Shown here: positions 21,084-32,014 of the stretch, piece after piece
Layout: every line of letters starts with the position of its first letter
Position numbering within the stretch: position 1 is the stretch's first letter
Assembly (NCBI RefSeq): GCF_002865645.1
Contig: NW_020194558.1
Span: 2,446,014-2,510,013 of the forward strand
Source: Hyaloscypha bicolor E
Lineage: Eukaryota > Ascomycota > Leotiomycetes > Helotiales > Hyaloscyphaceae
DNA length: 64,000 nucleotides
Direction: 5' to 3'
The notes under the pieces: model-generated
Databases searched by the model: none
Told to the model about the DNA's origin: nothing
Seen by the model: the letters and a program-made list of their open reading frames with translations, nothing else
Translations under genes and position numbers: made by a program

Positions 21084-23053
21084 TCACGCCGCATCTCGTC
21101 CGAGTCCCTGCTTGTATCGCGCCAAAGCGCGATCCCTACTTTCCTTGTGGTCCACAATTCTCTCCGGGTATCCTTTCCTTTTCGCTTCATTGCCCTTCCC
21201 TCTTGCATGTGGATCGTGTATTGCGTTTCCTTGTATCCCTTCCAGCTCCGGAACCCATTTCCGAATGTATTCTCCACCAGCGTCAAACTTCTCGCTCTGA
21301 AGGAGAGGGTTGAAGATCCGAAAGTATGGCTGTGGATCCACTCCTGTTGATGCGCTGAAACCCCAGCCGCCATTATTGGAGGCAAAATCGCCATCGATTA
21401 AATGCTCCATGAAATATCGTTCTCCCATTCTCCAATCGAGAAGGAGATGCTTGGCGAGGAAAGACCCCACAATCATTCGACACCGATTATGCATGTAGCC
21501 GCAGTGTTTGAGTTGCCGCATTGCGGCGTCGACGATAGGATATCCAGTTTTCCCGTCGCACCAAGCTTTAAAGTGCTCATTATTATATTCCCAGTCGATA
21601 TTAGTATACTCGGGTTTGAAAGGTGTATTCATACTAGGAGCAATCAGCAGAGTCGTTAGGAGAGGGGCCGAATCAAGACCTACCAAACGTAAGGCCAGTG
21701 TGCCATGACATGCTTATAGAAATCCCTCCATGCTACTTCACTAATCCAAGTTTGAATTCCTTGATTTCCTCCATCCAGCTTTTTCGTACTATTGTGGTCT
21801 CGTGCCGTGCGAACACACGTTCTTGAACTTAATGTGCCGCTTGCGAGGTGTACACTCAACGACGAAGTTGCACCTTTTGCGGGGAAGTTTCGGTTGTCAG
21901 AATACCCTCCAATGCGCTCATCACAGAATCTCTTCAGACGTTCATGCGCCTCGTGCTCTCCTGATGGCCACATTGATCTGAATCTTTCCTTCTCCTCCTC
22001 AGTCAACTTCTTGTTCTCCGGCGCACTTGGAATGTTGCTCTCGAAAAGCTTCCGCAATTTCTTCCTCGCACTCTCCGGATTCTTTCCCGGCTCGTCGAAC
22101 AAATTCAATACGTCGGCATGTCCGTGAATATAAGCAACCCACGCTCTGAACCATGGAGTGTAAATCGAATACTGTCTGCCCGTTCCACTCGCCAACTCCC
22201 CAGGACTGACCACACAGGTGTCGGGCACAACATCCATCGCAATTCCCCGTTCCAAGCACGCCCTCACCAAGCTCGCCTCCCTCCTCAACTCATCAACCTC
22301 ATACTCCACGTTCGCAAACAAATGACTCGCGCCCCATACATCAAGCAACTCCAATATTCTGTCTGGAATCTTCTTCCTCTTCTCCACAGTCTCGACGTAG
22401 AGTGGGATATCCAGCTTCGCCAAATCCGACTTCAACACCTCCAACGTCCGGAGTATGAAATCCACCCTCACTGGAGCTGTCAAATGTGCCTCGAAGTCCT
22501 GCGGACTAACAATATACATCCCAATCAACGGGACGCCCTTCTCCTTAGCTTTCTCGCTCGCCAAATGTAAAGATTTATTATCCTTCGTCCTCAAATCGCA
22601 TTTGAACCAGTGAACCACCGCGTCCTTGACCTGTATCTTCTCCCTCTGTTCTTTCGTCCCTGACAGTGCCGCATTTAGGAGCTCGATAGGACGTGTAATT
22701 TCACCGTTGTTGTAGGCCAGTGCTCGCGCGTTCGACATTTCGTGTGGGTAATATTTTCGGAGGACGATGCCATTTTCCTCTGCTTCTTGAGCTTTGGGAT
22801 GGGGTTCCTTGATATGGTCATTGGTCCCGTCAAGCTTGGACTTCTTCATTCCATTGGAAGTTGGTTCGGCGGACGTTGAAGCTTTCCGCTTGCCATTTGT
22901 GATTGCTTTCTTGGGAGGCATTGTGAGAAGAGGAGAGCTCGAAAAGGTGTTTTTGGAGATTCGGAGCTGGGGAGAAAGAAGTTGATCGTTCTTGGTGAGA
23001 TAGATCGAAGTTCTGCGAGCGGAGCATCCACTACATGATCGAAGCGTAAGCAT
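21084..23053 (-). CDS. PHR1: Class I CPD photolyase (deoxyribodipyrimidine photolyase)
   Basis: Flavoenzyme that splits UV-induced cyclobutane pyrimidine dimers using light. Exons 21684-23053 and 21084-21633 flank a 50-nt intron (GTAGGT...CTAG). Splicing restores the family string PYVCMNTPFKPEY. The protein is 639 residues. An N-terminal photolyase alpha/beta domain starts near AVVHWFKCDLR. The FAD-binding domain is seen as WRDFYKHVMAHWP, GYPIVDAAMRQL, MHNRCRMIVGSFL and NNGGWGFSASTGVDPQPYFR. The first 45 residues are Ser/Arg-rich with a single Asp, like a mitochondrial presequence. A second ATG at 22921 starts MPPKKAITNGKRK, with basic clusters like a nuclear signal. Two isoforms are plausible, as yeast Phr1 is found in both compartments. 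Confidence 0.95.
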
Positions 23054-24813
23054 CAATTGATCCTAGACGCGGTATGGAATTGATGGAGAGAACACGTCTA
23101 AACTACAGGAGTTGGAGCTTGAGCTCGATCTCACGAAGCACGCATCAAAGGGGAAAATCAAATACGTCAGTGATCGAGGCTAATGCAACTGCACCTCGCT
23201 AATCGGCGCTAGTCCCCCCTGTCTCCTGGTCTGTGCATTATCTGAAGAGGAAACTGAATGGAGACTAGAGATATAAATAATAAGGTTATACGTAGTTGAA
23301 GAAACAGAGAGATAATGTTCTCATGATCCCCTGGAAAATTCGGGGAGCACGGTATCGTAAGTCAACCTAGAAGTTGTCCAAGGCTTTTGGGATCATAGAC
23401 CATATTGATGAACAAAATGGGGGCTCAGGATTTGAATAGCTAGCAATATGGGTCGTAAAAGAGTAGAGGAAAATCATAGATGTTGTCAAAGTGGGCGATC
23501 TCAGAATTCAATAGGCGGTGAAACAGGATGTTCTCCCGTTTGGCGCCCGATGTCATCCCGTAGCTTCATTCTGCCAAAGGCGGTGAGCGCCAATTTCCAC
23601 CACTCGGGAGTCGGAACATCATCATCTCCTGCAGCTGAACGAACATTTTAAAAATGCGCTCGCTGCAGACGTGCAACAGAAAAACGTGATGAAACAGGAA
23701 ACCTTAGAATTATATTGGCAACTCGAGGCCAAATTGGCAGCAAAGGTCTAGTCATTGCTCTTGGATACTTTCTCTCGGTTTTTGCTTGAATAATTTTGGA
23801 TCAGAGTCGTTCCTTCCTTAAATCCATTTTGGGCATAACGCTTTCCAGATTCAGGGGTGGTCTTGGATGGATTCCAGGCGTCACTTCAACAGCATGCATC
23901 TTCTTCCACGAGTCACCCATGCAGCTAACGATTAAGAGAGTTATTTGTAACGCAATGCTTGCGACGACCCTGGATTCTCCTGCCGCTCCCTGCCGCTCCT
24001 TCCCTCCTCTCTGTCTCGTCTTCCTTGAACCCAGAAAGGGGACCCTACCTTCAAAATCTCCCCACCGCATCGTTCCCAAACGTTTAATTTGAGGCTCTCT
24101 CTACTAGCAAATAGGCCGCGATTTAACCAAACAACATGAAATATCTATACTTGGGAACAAGCGAGCAACCAACGATGTCAATATGGGTTAGTGGAGGCTG
24201 GGGAGAAAAGTATCACACATGAAGACTGGGCCTGAGACCCACTAACGACAGGGGAATAACTCTATTTGAGGAACTAGGGATGTTTGCGGAGCATGGACAA
24301 AGGGCACTGAAAATGGAGCAGCATGGAAAGGCGCTCGGATGGTCCAAGTGCTTCTGATACTCCCTTCCTGCTTTGCGTTTGTACTTGAATCACTGAAGTC
24401 TGTGAACCTTGTGCTTTGCATCTGTGATTTATTAGAATTCAGAAACTAAGGCCCCGGAGGAGAGATATGGCTGGCAGACCCGTGCCATGAGTAGCGGCCT
24501 CTCTGGCCACCATGTCAGACGAACAGCACGAATATTTTCAGGGTCCCACGGGTATCTCGAAGGAAAGGCCGTTGCTTCCCCACAGTCGAAATACGATGAA
24601 ACACTCTAATATTTGACGCATGGCCCAGTGGATGCCATAGAGGCAATACCCATCGATAATACCCACCGGATAACCGAAGGCCACCAACTACTAGCCACAG
24701 TGACAGGTGACGAGTGCGGGACGGCCCGACTGCAATAATTAAGAAGGAAACAGTCCAAGTCCATCCAACCGATTTATGCCTCTTCCAACACCATAGCCAA
24801 CGAATCCAAACCA
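23054..24813. other. Intergenic region, 1.8 kb
   Basis: Only short random-looking frames are present. It includes the photolyase promoter. Nothing else is supported. Confidence 0.4.
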
Positions 24814-26415
24814 TTAATTGTTGATGGCCGACGTGAGGACCAATGGAACATGGCAAGGATCCTTCGAGTAGGTCGTTTGAAGTCCCGCCCAAACAGCAGG
24901 TTGTCCACCAGGCAATCCAGCACCAGCAGTCAACCTATCCAACTCAGCCTTCATCTTCATCGCTGCCCGAACATTAGAAAATACCACCGTGGCATTCCCA
25001 CCATTATACAACCAAACCAGCTGAACGTCTTCCTCTCCCACAACCTTATTGCACAAATTCGTCAAATGCCGCTCCCCAAACACGAAGAAGAAGCCTTTCT
25101 TGACCATTGTAAGACGTCGGCTGGCGTTGATCTTAGGGTCCCCCATAGCCTTGATCGCCTCGTCAGCTGGGAAAGGGTCGCCGCGGACAGCGTCCACAAT
25201 GAATCTGAACCGTTCGGGTCTGCTCTCAGCCCTCTCCTTCTGAAGCACTTGGTGGAACACCTCAGCATCCCTAGCATACTGGAAAACTACGCCTGCGAAC
25301 TTTGCTTGTTCCACCTCATCGAAACCAAAAGCGATCTGGACAAGAGGGCCTTCCTGCACTCCATTGGAGACGTCTTGCAGACTGAGATTGTTCGGGAGGT
25401 TGAGTAGGAAGACTACGCGCATTTGCTCGGCTTGAGATTCAGGAATTACGACCTTGTGGCGTTCAGAACGTATGACGCTCGGAATTCGTCCGACTGGTTG
25501 GAGGCGACTTGAGACAGGCCGAGTCGGGTGCAATACGACGACGCCAGTGTTGGGGTTGGCGGCACTGGCGATGTTTGCCCAGGATGTTGAAATGGGGACG
25601 AATGGCGCTGGCGTGGCAGGAGCTGGCGCAGCTGTTGCATCTGAGTTGGCAGACTTTTCAGTTGTACTACCAGCATCATTGTTGGAGGGCAGCACAGACT
25701 CCTTTGGCGTAATAGTAGCGCTGGAAGCGGGAGCAAACTCGGGAGCTCTGGGAGACGGGGTAAACTCCTTTGGAATTGCCACTGATTTTGCTCTAGTAGC
25801 GGGTGTTGTGTACTGGGTGACAGGTGGTATGTTTTCCTTTGCCTTCTCCTGTGGATCGGTGCTTGAAGCTGGAGATGGGTGACCATGGACAGCTGGTGCT
25901 CCAAGAAATGCTCCAAGGCCTGCTCCAAGACTATGATAAGGTGTGTATGGAGGCGTAGGCGGGAGCCGAGCAGGTGCTTGAGTAAGAGGCGCCAACAAGC
26001 GTATCGTTCGTCCTGGCGGCGTAGCCATCGAAGTTGTCAAGTATTCTCCCTCAAACCTCATCCCATGCATTCCATTCAACAGATTCTCTGCCTCCTCAGC
26101 CGTGGCCATAATAGCCCAGCGGAATGTGTGTTCGCTGCCCAGGGAAATTAGGCATGGAACTTTCTCCACCTCGCCGAAGTTGGCGACGAGTATCTGAAAA
26201 GGTCCATTCTGCCATGCGTGAGGTACGCCTTTCACGTACACGGCGCGGTCTTCTCGCTGTTCCAGCCTGTACGCCGCCGGGATGCCGGGGACGCAGCGGT
26301 CGGAATGGAGAGGCTCCTCGGTGATCCAGGTATCGTGGCCTTCGACCTGCTCGCGCAGGATGTTGTCGAGGAGCTCCATATGAGGAGTGACTGAGAAAGC
26401 AATGTCGTATGCCAT
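24814..26415 (-). CDS. RRM-type RNA-binding protein, uncharacterised
   Basis: A 533-residue single-exon protein from the ATG at 26415. A longer open frame exists upstream, but without an ATG. Residues about 57-134 look like an RRM: an RAVYVKGVP strand (RNP2-like), then FRWAIMATAEEAENLLNGMHG (RNP1-like strand and helix). A low-complexity Pro/Ala/Ser/Thr linker of about 170 residues follows. A second RRM-like region begins MRVVFLLNLPNNLSLQDV and includes FAGVVFQYARDAEVF. A third possible fold near the C-terminus contains KGFFFVFGERHLTNL and NATVVFSNVRAAMKM. This arrangement suggests an RNA-binding role. No orthologue is recognised by name. Confidence 0.8.
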   Translation of the reverse strand: MAYDIAFSVTPHMELLDNILREQVEGHDTWITEEPLHSDRCVPGIPAAYRLEQREDRAVYVKGVPHAWQNGPFQILVANFGEVEKVPCLISLGSEHTFRWAIMATAEEAENLLNGMHGMRFEGEYLTTSMATPPGRTIRLLAPLTQAPARLPPTPPYTPYHSLGAGLGAFLGAPAVHGHPSPASSTDPQEKAKENIPPVTQYTTPATRAKSVAIPKEFTPSPRAPEFAPASSATITPKESVLPSNNDAGSTTEKSANSDATAAPAPATPAPFVPISTSWANIASAANPNTGVVVLHPTRPVSSRLQPVGRIPSVIRSERHKVVIPESQAEQMRVVFLLNLPNNLSLQDVSNGVQEGPLVQIAFGFDEVEQAKFAGVVFQYARDAEVFHQVLQKERAESRPERFRFIVDAVRGDPFPADEAIKAMGDPKINASRRLTMVKKGFFFVFGERHLTNLCNKVVGEEDVQLVWLYNGGNATVVFSNVRAAMKMKAELDRLTAGAGLPGGQPAVWAGLQTTYSKDPCHVPLVLTSAINN

Positions 26416-27846
26416 GGTGGGCGTGGGAGTGTGACGTAGCAAGTTAATGGTTTGTTCCTGTTGTTGCAATTTGATGTTGATTTTTGGCGAACCGCGCTAG
26501 TTTGTCGTCACAACTCTGTGGGAATATTGAAGATTCACGATTCACCTGATATATCTTATCGGAGTGGAGGTGGATCTGGAATCGCGACCTGTTTAATGCA
26601 CTGAAGGGAGGCAGTCAACCACGAGTAATGGACTTTCCTTGTTCAAACAGAGTTGGCCCAAACTTGGTAATTTAAAGAAAAGGCTTTGTTTACTTGAATG
26701 GTCGAGTCAGAGGGAGTACAATGCTTAATTATCATGTATTCCTGTCTAAGTGTATAAAAAGAGAATCGGAAATACAAACGGATTTCGTAATGTCTGCATT
26801 GGAAGAGCTAGTAAGTGGAAGCGAAAGATTACGAGAGGCGTGTTGGGCTCCCCTTTCATCCTGTGTACTTCGATTTGGTCGAAAAATTGGGAGCTCACAT
26901 TGGAAACTTAGGGCCTGTACGCCGTGTTTCCAACATTCATTTAGAAACTGTGATTTTAGATATAAAACATAAATTTGACACCCGCTCTGACTCCGCTAAA
27001 TTTCCTGAATTGGATCTTGCCAACTTGATTGGTACTGTTTTCTGACAGAGACCGAAAGTAGTTATCGGTAATTGCCAGTTCAAGGCCTCACTTGAGAACC
27101 AACCCTCTTGACTTCGAGTTTGGAAGCTAAAGGCAAGACCGAATTCACGCTAAGAGGGAGTGAGCTTTGAATATACCAGAGGTTTTGGGGTATTCAAAGA
27201 GGCTAGATCTCTTTTAGACGTTGAGATCTGGGGACATTCGGAGCAGGATGACCGTTATTGTACTGAAAGCCTCGAGAAGTTCAGGAGGGGACTACTATAT
27301 TGCACTTGAAGCTTCAGTGCATGATAGTGTTGAGTCAAGCACACACAGAGCTCCCGAGTTTGATTGAACCAGGCACTGACAGGTCGCAAAGCTCTTGGAA
27401 ACTTTGCAAGTATTCCCACCAATCATATGACGGACAAAGATGTATTACTAAGATGTATCACAGCAGAGACATGAGATAGGGGCAAAGATAGCCGAGATCT
27501 GAATAACAGGATTCTCGATGTGAAAGAAACAACTGTGCATACATCGAGAGGAAACCAGAATGCAATAGAACATTCAAACCGATGCCAGGTTGGCGCAAAT
27601 GCACCCTTCTTTTGTTTCTGAGGTTGTTCTTTCGATGTAAGATTTACAGTTCGATAGGTTGCCAGGCTGGGAGAACAAAGCAAAGGTACGACATCCGCAG
27701 GACTTGGTGGCCAGGAAACAATGCTCCACTTCCAAGTCACCGCGACGAATACGAGGACGAAAGAACCCCGGACCCCATCCAGGATCGGTACTATCCTCGC
27801 TATATTTTCCCAGCATCCCTTGGAGAATACCATTTGAGTTCCCATT
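26416..27846. other. Intergenic region, 1.4 kb
   Basis: A short frame near 26815-27045 reads somewhat protein-like but has no ATG and no supported partner exon. No other feature is seen. Confidence 0.35.
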
Positions 27847-28883
27847 TCACATGTTAGCGAGCTCGTCCATCTCATCGATAGAACCGCTGTCACTTTCGTC
27901 CGGTGGAAATTCTGCATCCTCCAGGTCTACGTTGCTATAATCTCCTTGGTGATGTATCGGCCCGGTAAAATCCCCAAGCCGATTCGGCCCGTACTTGAGG
28001 AGCATTATGCTGAGCTTTGGGCGAACCCACTCGGGATTTGCGGCCTTCTCTTCCTCACATTGTTCGACTATCATGATTTTATATTCATTTCAGTCTTCCC
28101 AGTAATCCTCATTTTCCATCGCGCTTTCGAAGTGTATATTGCCAGGGTGGGGTACGAGCCTTTCGACATATTTGCAAGTGCGTCCTTCTCTAAACGTGCC
28201 AAACGCCGGCGAAGATGTTGAGCCGCCTCATTGTCAGCATCGTTATCCACTGTAGATCTGCTCGGAGCACCAGCTTCCTTCTCGCCGGGCCCATGTCCAC
28301 TACCGATGTTCTCGACCTCACTCTCATCCGTTGAACAGTCCCAATCAGTGACATACGAGTCAGAATCATGAATATGATCGTCGATATGATCTTCGAATAT
28401 GACCAGTGTGGAATGGGCAAGCCCTTTGAGCTTCCGCAAAATGGTTGTCAGCCAATAACATAGACCTGAGAATTTGACAGCAGACTCTATGAACCCCGCA
28501 TACGTCTCACTGGGAATTGCAATATGCTGAACTCGATTCGCAAACTTTGTGCTGAGGAGAGATCTCATTGGCTTCTGCAAGACGAACACTGGGTCGCTGA
28601 TGAATATTGTATCTTCCTCAAAATCCACATAGGTATCGAAAGCCTTGGTGTATCCTTTCAATGCCTCCTTGAGTGCTTCTCTCGAGACTTTCCGTGTCGG
28701 CGGAAGCCGTCCGCAGCTGTATTTCCATGCGTGCCATGTGTTTGTGCTTGACTCGTAGAAAAGCTGGATTACTCGGGGTCGAAGTTGAGCAGATCTGGCC
28801 CAGATCATGCATCGCAGCTCCTTTGGCAGTTCGGAAAATATAGTAAAGCTTGCTGGAGCTGTAGACTGCAATTTGGATGCCAT
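27847..28883 (-). pseudogene. Decayed 2EXR-domain gene (frameshift plus nonsense codon)
   Basis: The N-terminal part, from the ATG at 28883, carries a 2EXR motif (FTIFSELPKELRCMIWARSA), a domain abundant in Helotiales and other ascomycetes and of unknown function. The family-like C-terminal half continues in another frame: it reads KYVERLVPHPGNIHF, then ENEDYWED, a TGA at 28090-28092, then NEYKIMIVEQCEEEKAANPEW to a stop at 27847. Restoring one protein would need both a frame change near 28180-28200 and readthrough of the TGA. An unusual intron could in principle explain it, but I found no clean GT-AG pair. TGA may derive from CGA by C-to-T mutation. Confidence 0.6.
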
Positions 28884-29287
28884 GAGTAGTTTGTGACAAT
28901 GGATAGTATGTTTTGTGCAGGCAAAAACATGAATAAAGGTACCTTCATACATGTAAAGTGATGAACCGATGTCAGAAGCCCCCCTGCCTGCAATGCTCGC
29001 CTCCACAGGCTTTGTCAGCCAAGCGGCCGAAGATCCGCTCTTCCCAAGACAACATTTTCAAACTCGCTGCCCTTCAGTTGTGATATCACCAAGACATACA
29101 CAGAGGCAAGTTTGCGTTACTCCCTTGGCTGGCACTGGCAAGCGCATTCGATCTCTCTCGTAATTGGCTTCCCATTTACTGATTCGTCGGCGTCACTTTA
29201 GGAACGCCTCCCGATAATATCTCCAAAGTCCACGGCGACGCGGCCGCAACACCTCCCCCGCATCGACCGCCCTCTTTGAAGTACATA
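28884..29287. other. Divergent intergenic region
   Basis: Lies between the minus-strand 2EXR locus and the plus-strand Zn2Cys6 gene, and probably contains both promoters. No element is identified. Confidence 0.4.
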
Positions 29288-31555
29288 ATGTCAATGTACG
29301 AGAGTCCTCCCGATGGCCATGTTAGCGGCAATGGTATGCATGAGCTCGAGCTCGGCAAAGCCCCACAAGCTTGCATGTCATGCCGCAAGCAGAAGCGGAA
29401 ATGCAGCAAGACGCTGCCGGCTTGTGCTCTTTGCGAGAGGATGAATCGGCATTGTGACTACTCCAACGCGGCACCACCTCCTTCGTCGGAAGACTTCAAT
29501 GCTCTTCGGCAGAAGCTTATGGAGCTTGAGTCACGGTTGAACGGAGGTGGCATGAATCCACAAATATCTCCTTATGCTACACCTTCCTCCACCACAATGG
29601 CCACCTCGGACAACCTTGGACCACCTGTTCCCGCATTTACACCACCACAAGACGCTCCCTGGCAAGGCATCCAGAACAGATTTCCAGCAATTGCCTTTCT
29701 TGATAGTGATAATTTCAAATATGGGGGGTATGTTTCATTTCAGCTGCTTGAGGACAAAGGACAAAGCTGATGCAAGGTATCCCCTTTAGCATCGTCGTTC
29801 CAAAGCCATCTTTGGAGATACCAGTTGTGAGTACCAGCCGTCTCTCTTTCTAGACCATTCACTTCCTGGAAGTTTTGCTTTCATCAGAGGTTCTGTCCTT
29901 CACTCGCATCTCTTTGTCTACTTCCGATAACGAGATGTAGCCGTTTGGGCGTTATCCGTTGTTGCAAAGTCGCTGTCTTCGAGCTGATCTTTACACACAA
30001 ATTACGACGATTCCCTTCGCTCGGATCTTCCTCTCGTCATCTGAACTTTCCAACGTCCCTTTCATAAGATTAGATAACGAGAACCCGTTGTCTGACCTGC
30101 TTCTCGTCATCTCAACTTTCCCCTTTTTCTGGTCTTTGTCTTGGCTTGGCCCGATACTTACTAATACTATTAAAGGATGTCCTTGAGCTCTTGGGAGACG
30201 CAGCAACTATACAAGCGACAATATCCGAATACTTTGCAACCATTCACAATTGGATGCCGATTTTCTCTCAAAAGCGGCTCACCCGAAATATGGTCAACCC
30301 CCTTTGGGAGGCTGGTCCTGACCTTGCGCTTTTGTTTCTTTGTATGAAACTCATAATCTCACGACCACAGGATGGCATCGAAAGCTCTCAACACCCAATT
30401 TATGTGTCGGCTAAACGCTTTATTGCTCTGCTAGAGGCTACTGGTGCAGCAACTTTGCTCATGCTCCAGGCCAACATTTTAGTTGCATGGTATGAGTACG
30501 GACAAGCCATTTATCCAGCTGCGTACATGACTGCCGGTTGGTGTGTTAGATATGGCAACATGCTGGGCATCAGTGGCAACAAACATGCTACCGATTTACT
30601 CGGTCGCCCGGTAAGAATGATTATTTTTCCACCTCAAGCAAAGACTTACCATGGAAATAGGGTACCTGGACTGAGCAAGAGGAACGGATGCGAACATGGT
30701 GGGGTGTTCTCATTGTCAACAGGTAAGAAAATCTTCATTTCAAGAAATAAATTTTGCTCATCCCATTGCAGGATTGTTTCACTTGGTAGCCAATCATATG
30801 TTCTTAATTCTCAAGAGCCCAAGAGTGACGATCCTCTGCCTGTTAATGATTCTGCATGGGTAAGTTAGCACAGATCGAGCTATATGAGTTTCAGTATCTT
30901 ACGTTTGTATTAGGAGGCTGGTGAGATGACTGCTGCCAGACGAGCCGTAGTCGGCAGCCCAATCAGCGAGCCCGTCACTTCATTCCCACGCTTATGTCAG
31001 GCTGTGATAATGATGGGAAAAGTTTTCTCACATCATTATGGAGACGAATTTGCCTCTGAAGCCGACCAATATAAAGCAGCAAGTGAGCTGTACTCGGCGG
31101 CCTCGGCACTTGCAAGAAAGATCCCAGAAGAGGCAGACGCAGAGCAGGATTTTTTCGGTTATGCTAGCGCGACAGCACTGACGTACAGCACTCTATGTTC
31201 CCTTTGCGAGGTGTATTCTTGTCCTAAAGGAAACTGCAAGTTAACCGGAAAAGAGTCGTCAGAGATGCAAATCCAGGCCATCGAAGGTCTGAAGACCGTA
31301 TCCGGCACTATTGTCAATTTCGTTGACCATATCAATGCCAACACACCACTTAGCCAGGAGCTAGATAGAATCAGCCCCATTATCATGGACGCGCTGTATT
31401 CTGCTGCCGCAAACTATGCGTGGATGGTTCGTGAGAGCGGCGACGAGGTATACCAGAATGCTTTAGACGCCATTAGACTTTGTCTAAGAAAGCTTGGAAC
31501 TCGCTGGAGAAATGCGGCCGAGTACGTGCGCATCTTGGAGGCGCAGGAGTTGTAA
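29288..31555 (+). CDS. Zn2Cys6 fungal transcription factor with six coding exons
   Basis: A binuclear zinc cluster near residue 30 reads CMSCRKQKRKC followed by CALCERMNRHC (Cx2C, x6, C, then Cx2C, x6, C). A short coiled-coil-like FNALRQKLMELESRL segment follows, then a fungal-specific transcription factor middle homology region (ATISEYFATIHNWMPIF, GWCVRYGNMLGI, RMRTWWGVLIVNR). Exons fitted by phase are 29288-29727, 29790-29826, 30176-30610, 30661-30722, 30772-30859 and 30914-31555, giving 567 residues. The ATG at 29288 is chosen. Intron 2 is 349 nt, much longer than the others. The nuclear regulator role is from the family. Its targets are unknown and the neighbours suggest no pathway. Confidence 0.88.
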
Positions 31556-32014
31556 AGAACCTATTTCTTTGACCCATCCCTCGAGCTTCTGTTATCACTG
31601 GTCGGGAGACTGTCCCGTCTCCGGGCTCGCTCCCGGCTCCCTCTTCCCCGAAAAATTATGTTGCTAATTTACTCCAGCTCCTATGCCGTTGGTAGCGCAT
31701 CGTAAGGCGGATGATATTTGGGCAGGGAGTCAGGCGAGGATGGCAGGGAAACCATGGGCGGGGTAATTACGACATTCACATGAATTCTGCTGCGCCCTGG
31801 CACACCTCACAAATATGGCGAACCTTTACTGTAAAGATTGCAACACACAAGCGTTGATCTTACTCTGCCCTTGTTGCTCTGTGTCATATGTCCCACTCCC
31901 TTCAAAATCGATTTCAAGGTCAAGGCACCTCTAAAGCAGAAGACGATCAGCGTTATTATTGCTTTTGCATTCATAGTTGTTTCTTCTAATCTCCTATTCT
32001 ATAACTTCAATCGT
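31556..32014. other. Intergenic region between convergent genes
   Basis: 3' flanks of two converging genes. No coding exon or repeat is supported. Confidence 0.4.

Noticed and set aside
24850..25882. Plus-strand frames of 185 and 142 codons
   Set aside because: Antisense to the RRM gene, with no motifs and no good starts.
26815..27045. 76-codon plus-strand frame with protein-like stretches
   Set aside because: No ATG start and no splice partner in phase could be found. Kept only as a possible relic.
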